A stretch of 23,988 nucleotides of DNA. Source: Paulinella micropora. Lineage: Eukaryota; Cercozoa; Imbricatea; Euglyphida. This document shows, piece after piece, positions 23,343-23,988 of this stretch. The notes below the pieces were generated by a model, which was not told the origin of the DNA, did no database searches, and saw only the letters and a program-made list of their open reading frames with translations. The stretch lies in the NCBI GenBank assembly GCA_009731375.1, contig BJOX01000193.1, positions 199,398-223,385 on the forward strand, in the 5' to 3' direction. The position numbers and the translations under genes are program-made. Position 1 is the stretch's first letter. Each line of letters begins with the position of its first letter.

Positions 23343-23457
23343 GTAGGTAGGTAGGTAGGTCTAAGAACTTGAGAAGCTGTCGGGTGCCTAATGACATCAC
23401 ACACAACATAGGACACATTCTAGATAGATAGATAGATAAATAGATAGATAGACAGAC

Positions 23458-23506
<49 letters not shown>

Positions 23507-23755
23507 TATAGATAGATAGAAAGGTAGGTAGGTAGGTAGGTAGGTAGGTTGGTAGGTTGGTAGATGTAGGTAGGTAGGTAAGTAGGTAGATAGATAGATC
23601 AATGGATAGATGGATAGATCGATCGATCGATCGATCGATAGATAGATAGATAGATAGATAGATAGAAAAGGTAGGTAGGTAGGTAGGTAGGTAGGTAGGT
23701 AGGTAGATGTAGGTAGGTAGGTAAGTAGGTAGATAGATAGATCGATGGATAGATC

Positions 23756-23798
<43 letters not shown>

Positions 23799-23844
23799 GT
23801 TGTGTTTGTGTCACTGGGCACCCGACAGCTTCTCAAGTTCTTAG
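22830..23844 (+). repeat. Array L: four cores of about 47-64 bp in GATA/GGTA spacers, the last inverted
   Basis: Cores at 22830-22893, 23095-23154 and 23361-23421 (starts about 265 bp apart) begin with the array K box TAAGAACTTGAGAAGCTGTC and continue GGGTGCCTAATGACATCACA then CACAACATAGGACA. The fourth copy, 23798-23844, is on the opposite strand. Spacers follow a repeated order of GATA, GGTA, AGGTAGGTAG and GATCGATA blocks. A self-complementary GATC run lies at 23617-23639. Minus-strand open frames through it are repeat translation. Confidence 0.95.
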
Positions 23845-23941
<97 letters not shown>

Positions 23942-23942
23942 C

Positions 23943-23988
<46 letters not shown>
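23845..23988. repeat. TATC microsatellite at the window end
   Basis: Plain TATC repeat with one TACC, in the orientation opposite to the GATA that precedes the inverted array L core. Confidence 0.97.

Overview
The window is eukaryotic, almost certainly from an animal, and is close to a pure repeat landscape. Nearly all of it is tetranucleotide microsatellite (GATA/TATC, GGTA/TACC, TATG/CATA, AAGT/ACTT), hexanucleotide repeat (TATATG, ATATCA), and di- and trinucleotide tracts. I see no cellular gene, tRNA or rRNA. The only coding sequence I can support is the C-terminal, nuclease-like end of a non-LTR retrotransposon polyprotein on the minus strand (8657-9178). Related fragments are familiar from marine invertebrate and fish genomes. 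That, together with the extreme GATA/GGTA load, fits an animal such as a mollusc, but the species cannot be named from sequence alone. Six N runs show a gapped scaffold.

The striking feature is architecture. Short non-microsatellite cores, mostly 35-45 bp, are reiterated with microsatellite spacers of variable length between copies. Left to right: array A (1503-2619, 10 cores), B (3631-4926, 12 cores plus diverged relatives upstream), C (5093-5605, 8 units of two lengths), D (5968-6173, 3), E and F (7851-9959, chimeric families with the retrotransposon fragment between them), G (10077-10581, 5), H (14901-15328, 4), J (16207-16763, 2), K (17590-22851, 37 units of about 137 bp in an ATATCA background) and L (22830-23844, 4, one inverted). 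K and L share the same core, but the spacer changes from ATATCA to GATA/GGTA. Within a family the cores are far better conserved than the spacers are in length.

Other layout: a 610-bp interspersed unit bounded by identical 63-bp direct repeats (638-1247) has a 217-bp copy at 12616-12832. A large palindrome lies at 13353-14055. A tight hairpin of GGTA/TACC lies at 14671-14850. A compound TATG-junction-TATATG block at about 2669-2760 recurs inverted at about 11530-11624. A core-less AAGT array of about 1 kb fills 6335-7348. The GATA strand flips about twelve times across the window.

The pieces do not form an operon or pathway. They look like a region shaped by microsatellite expansion, template switching or unequal exchange, and retroposon insertion into or with microsatellite. 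Copy numbers and spacer lengths may be distorted by assembly.
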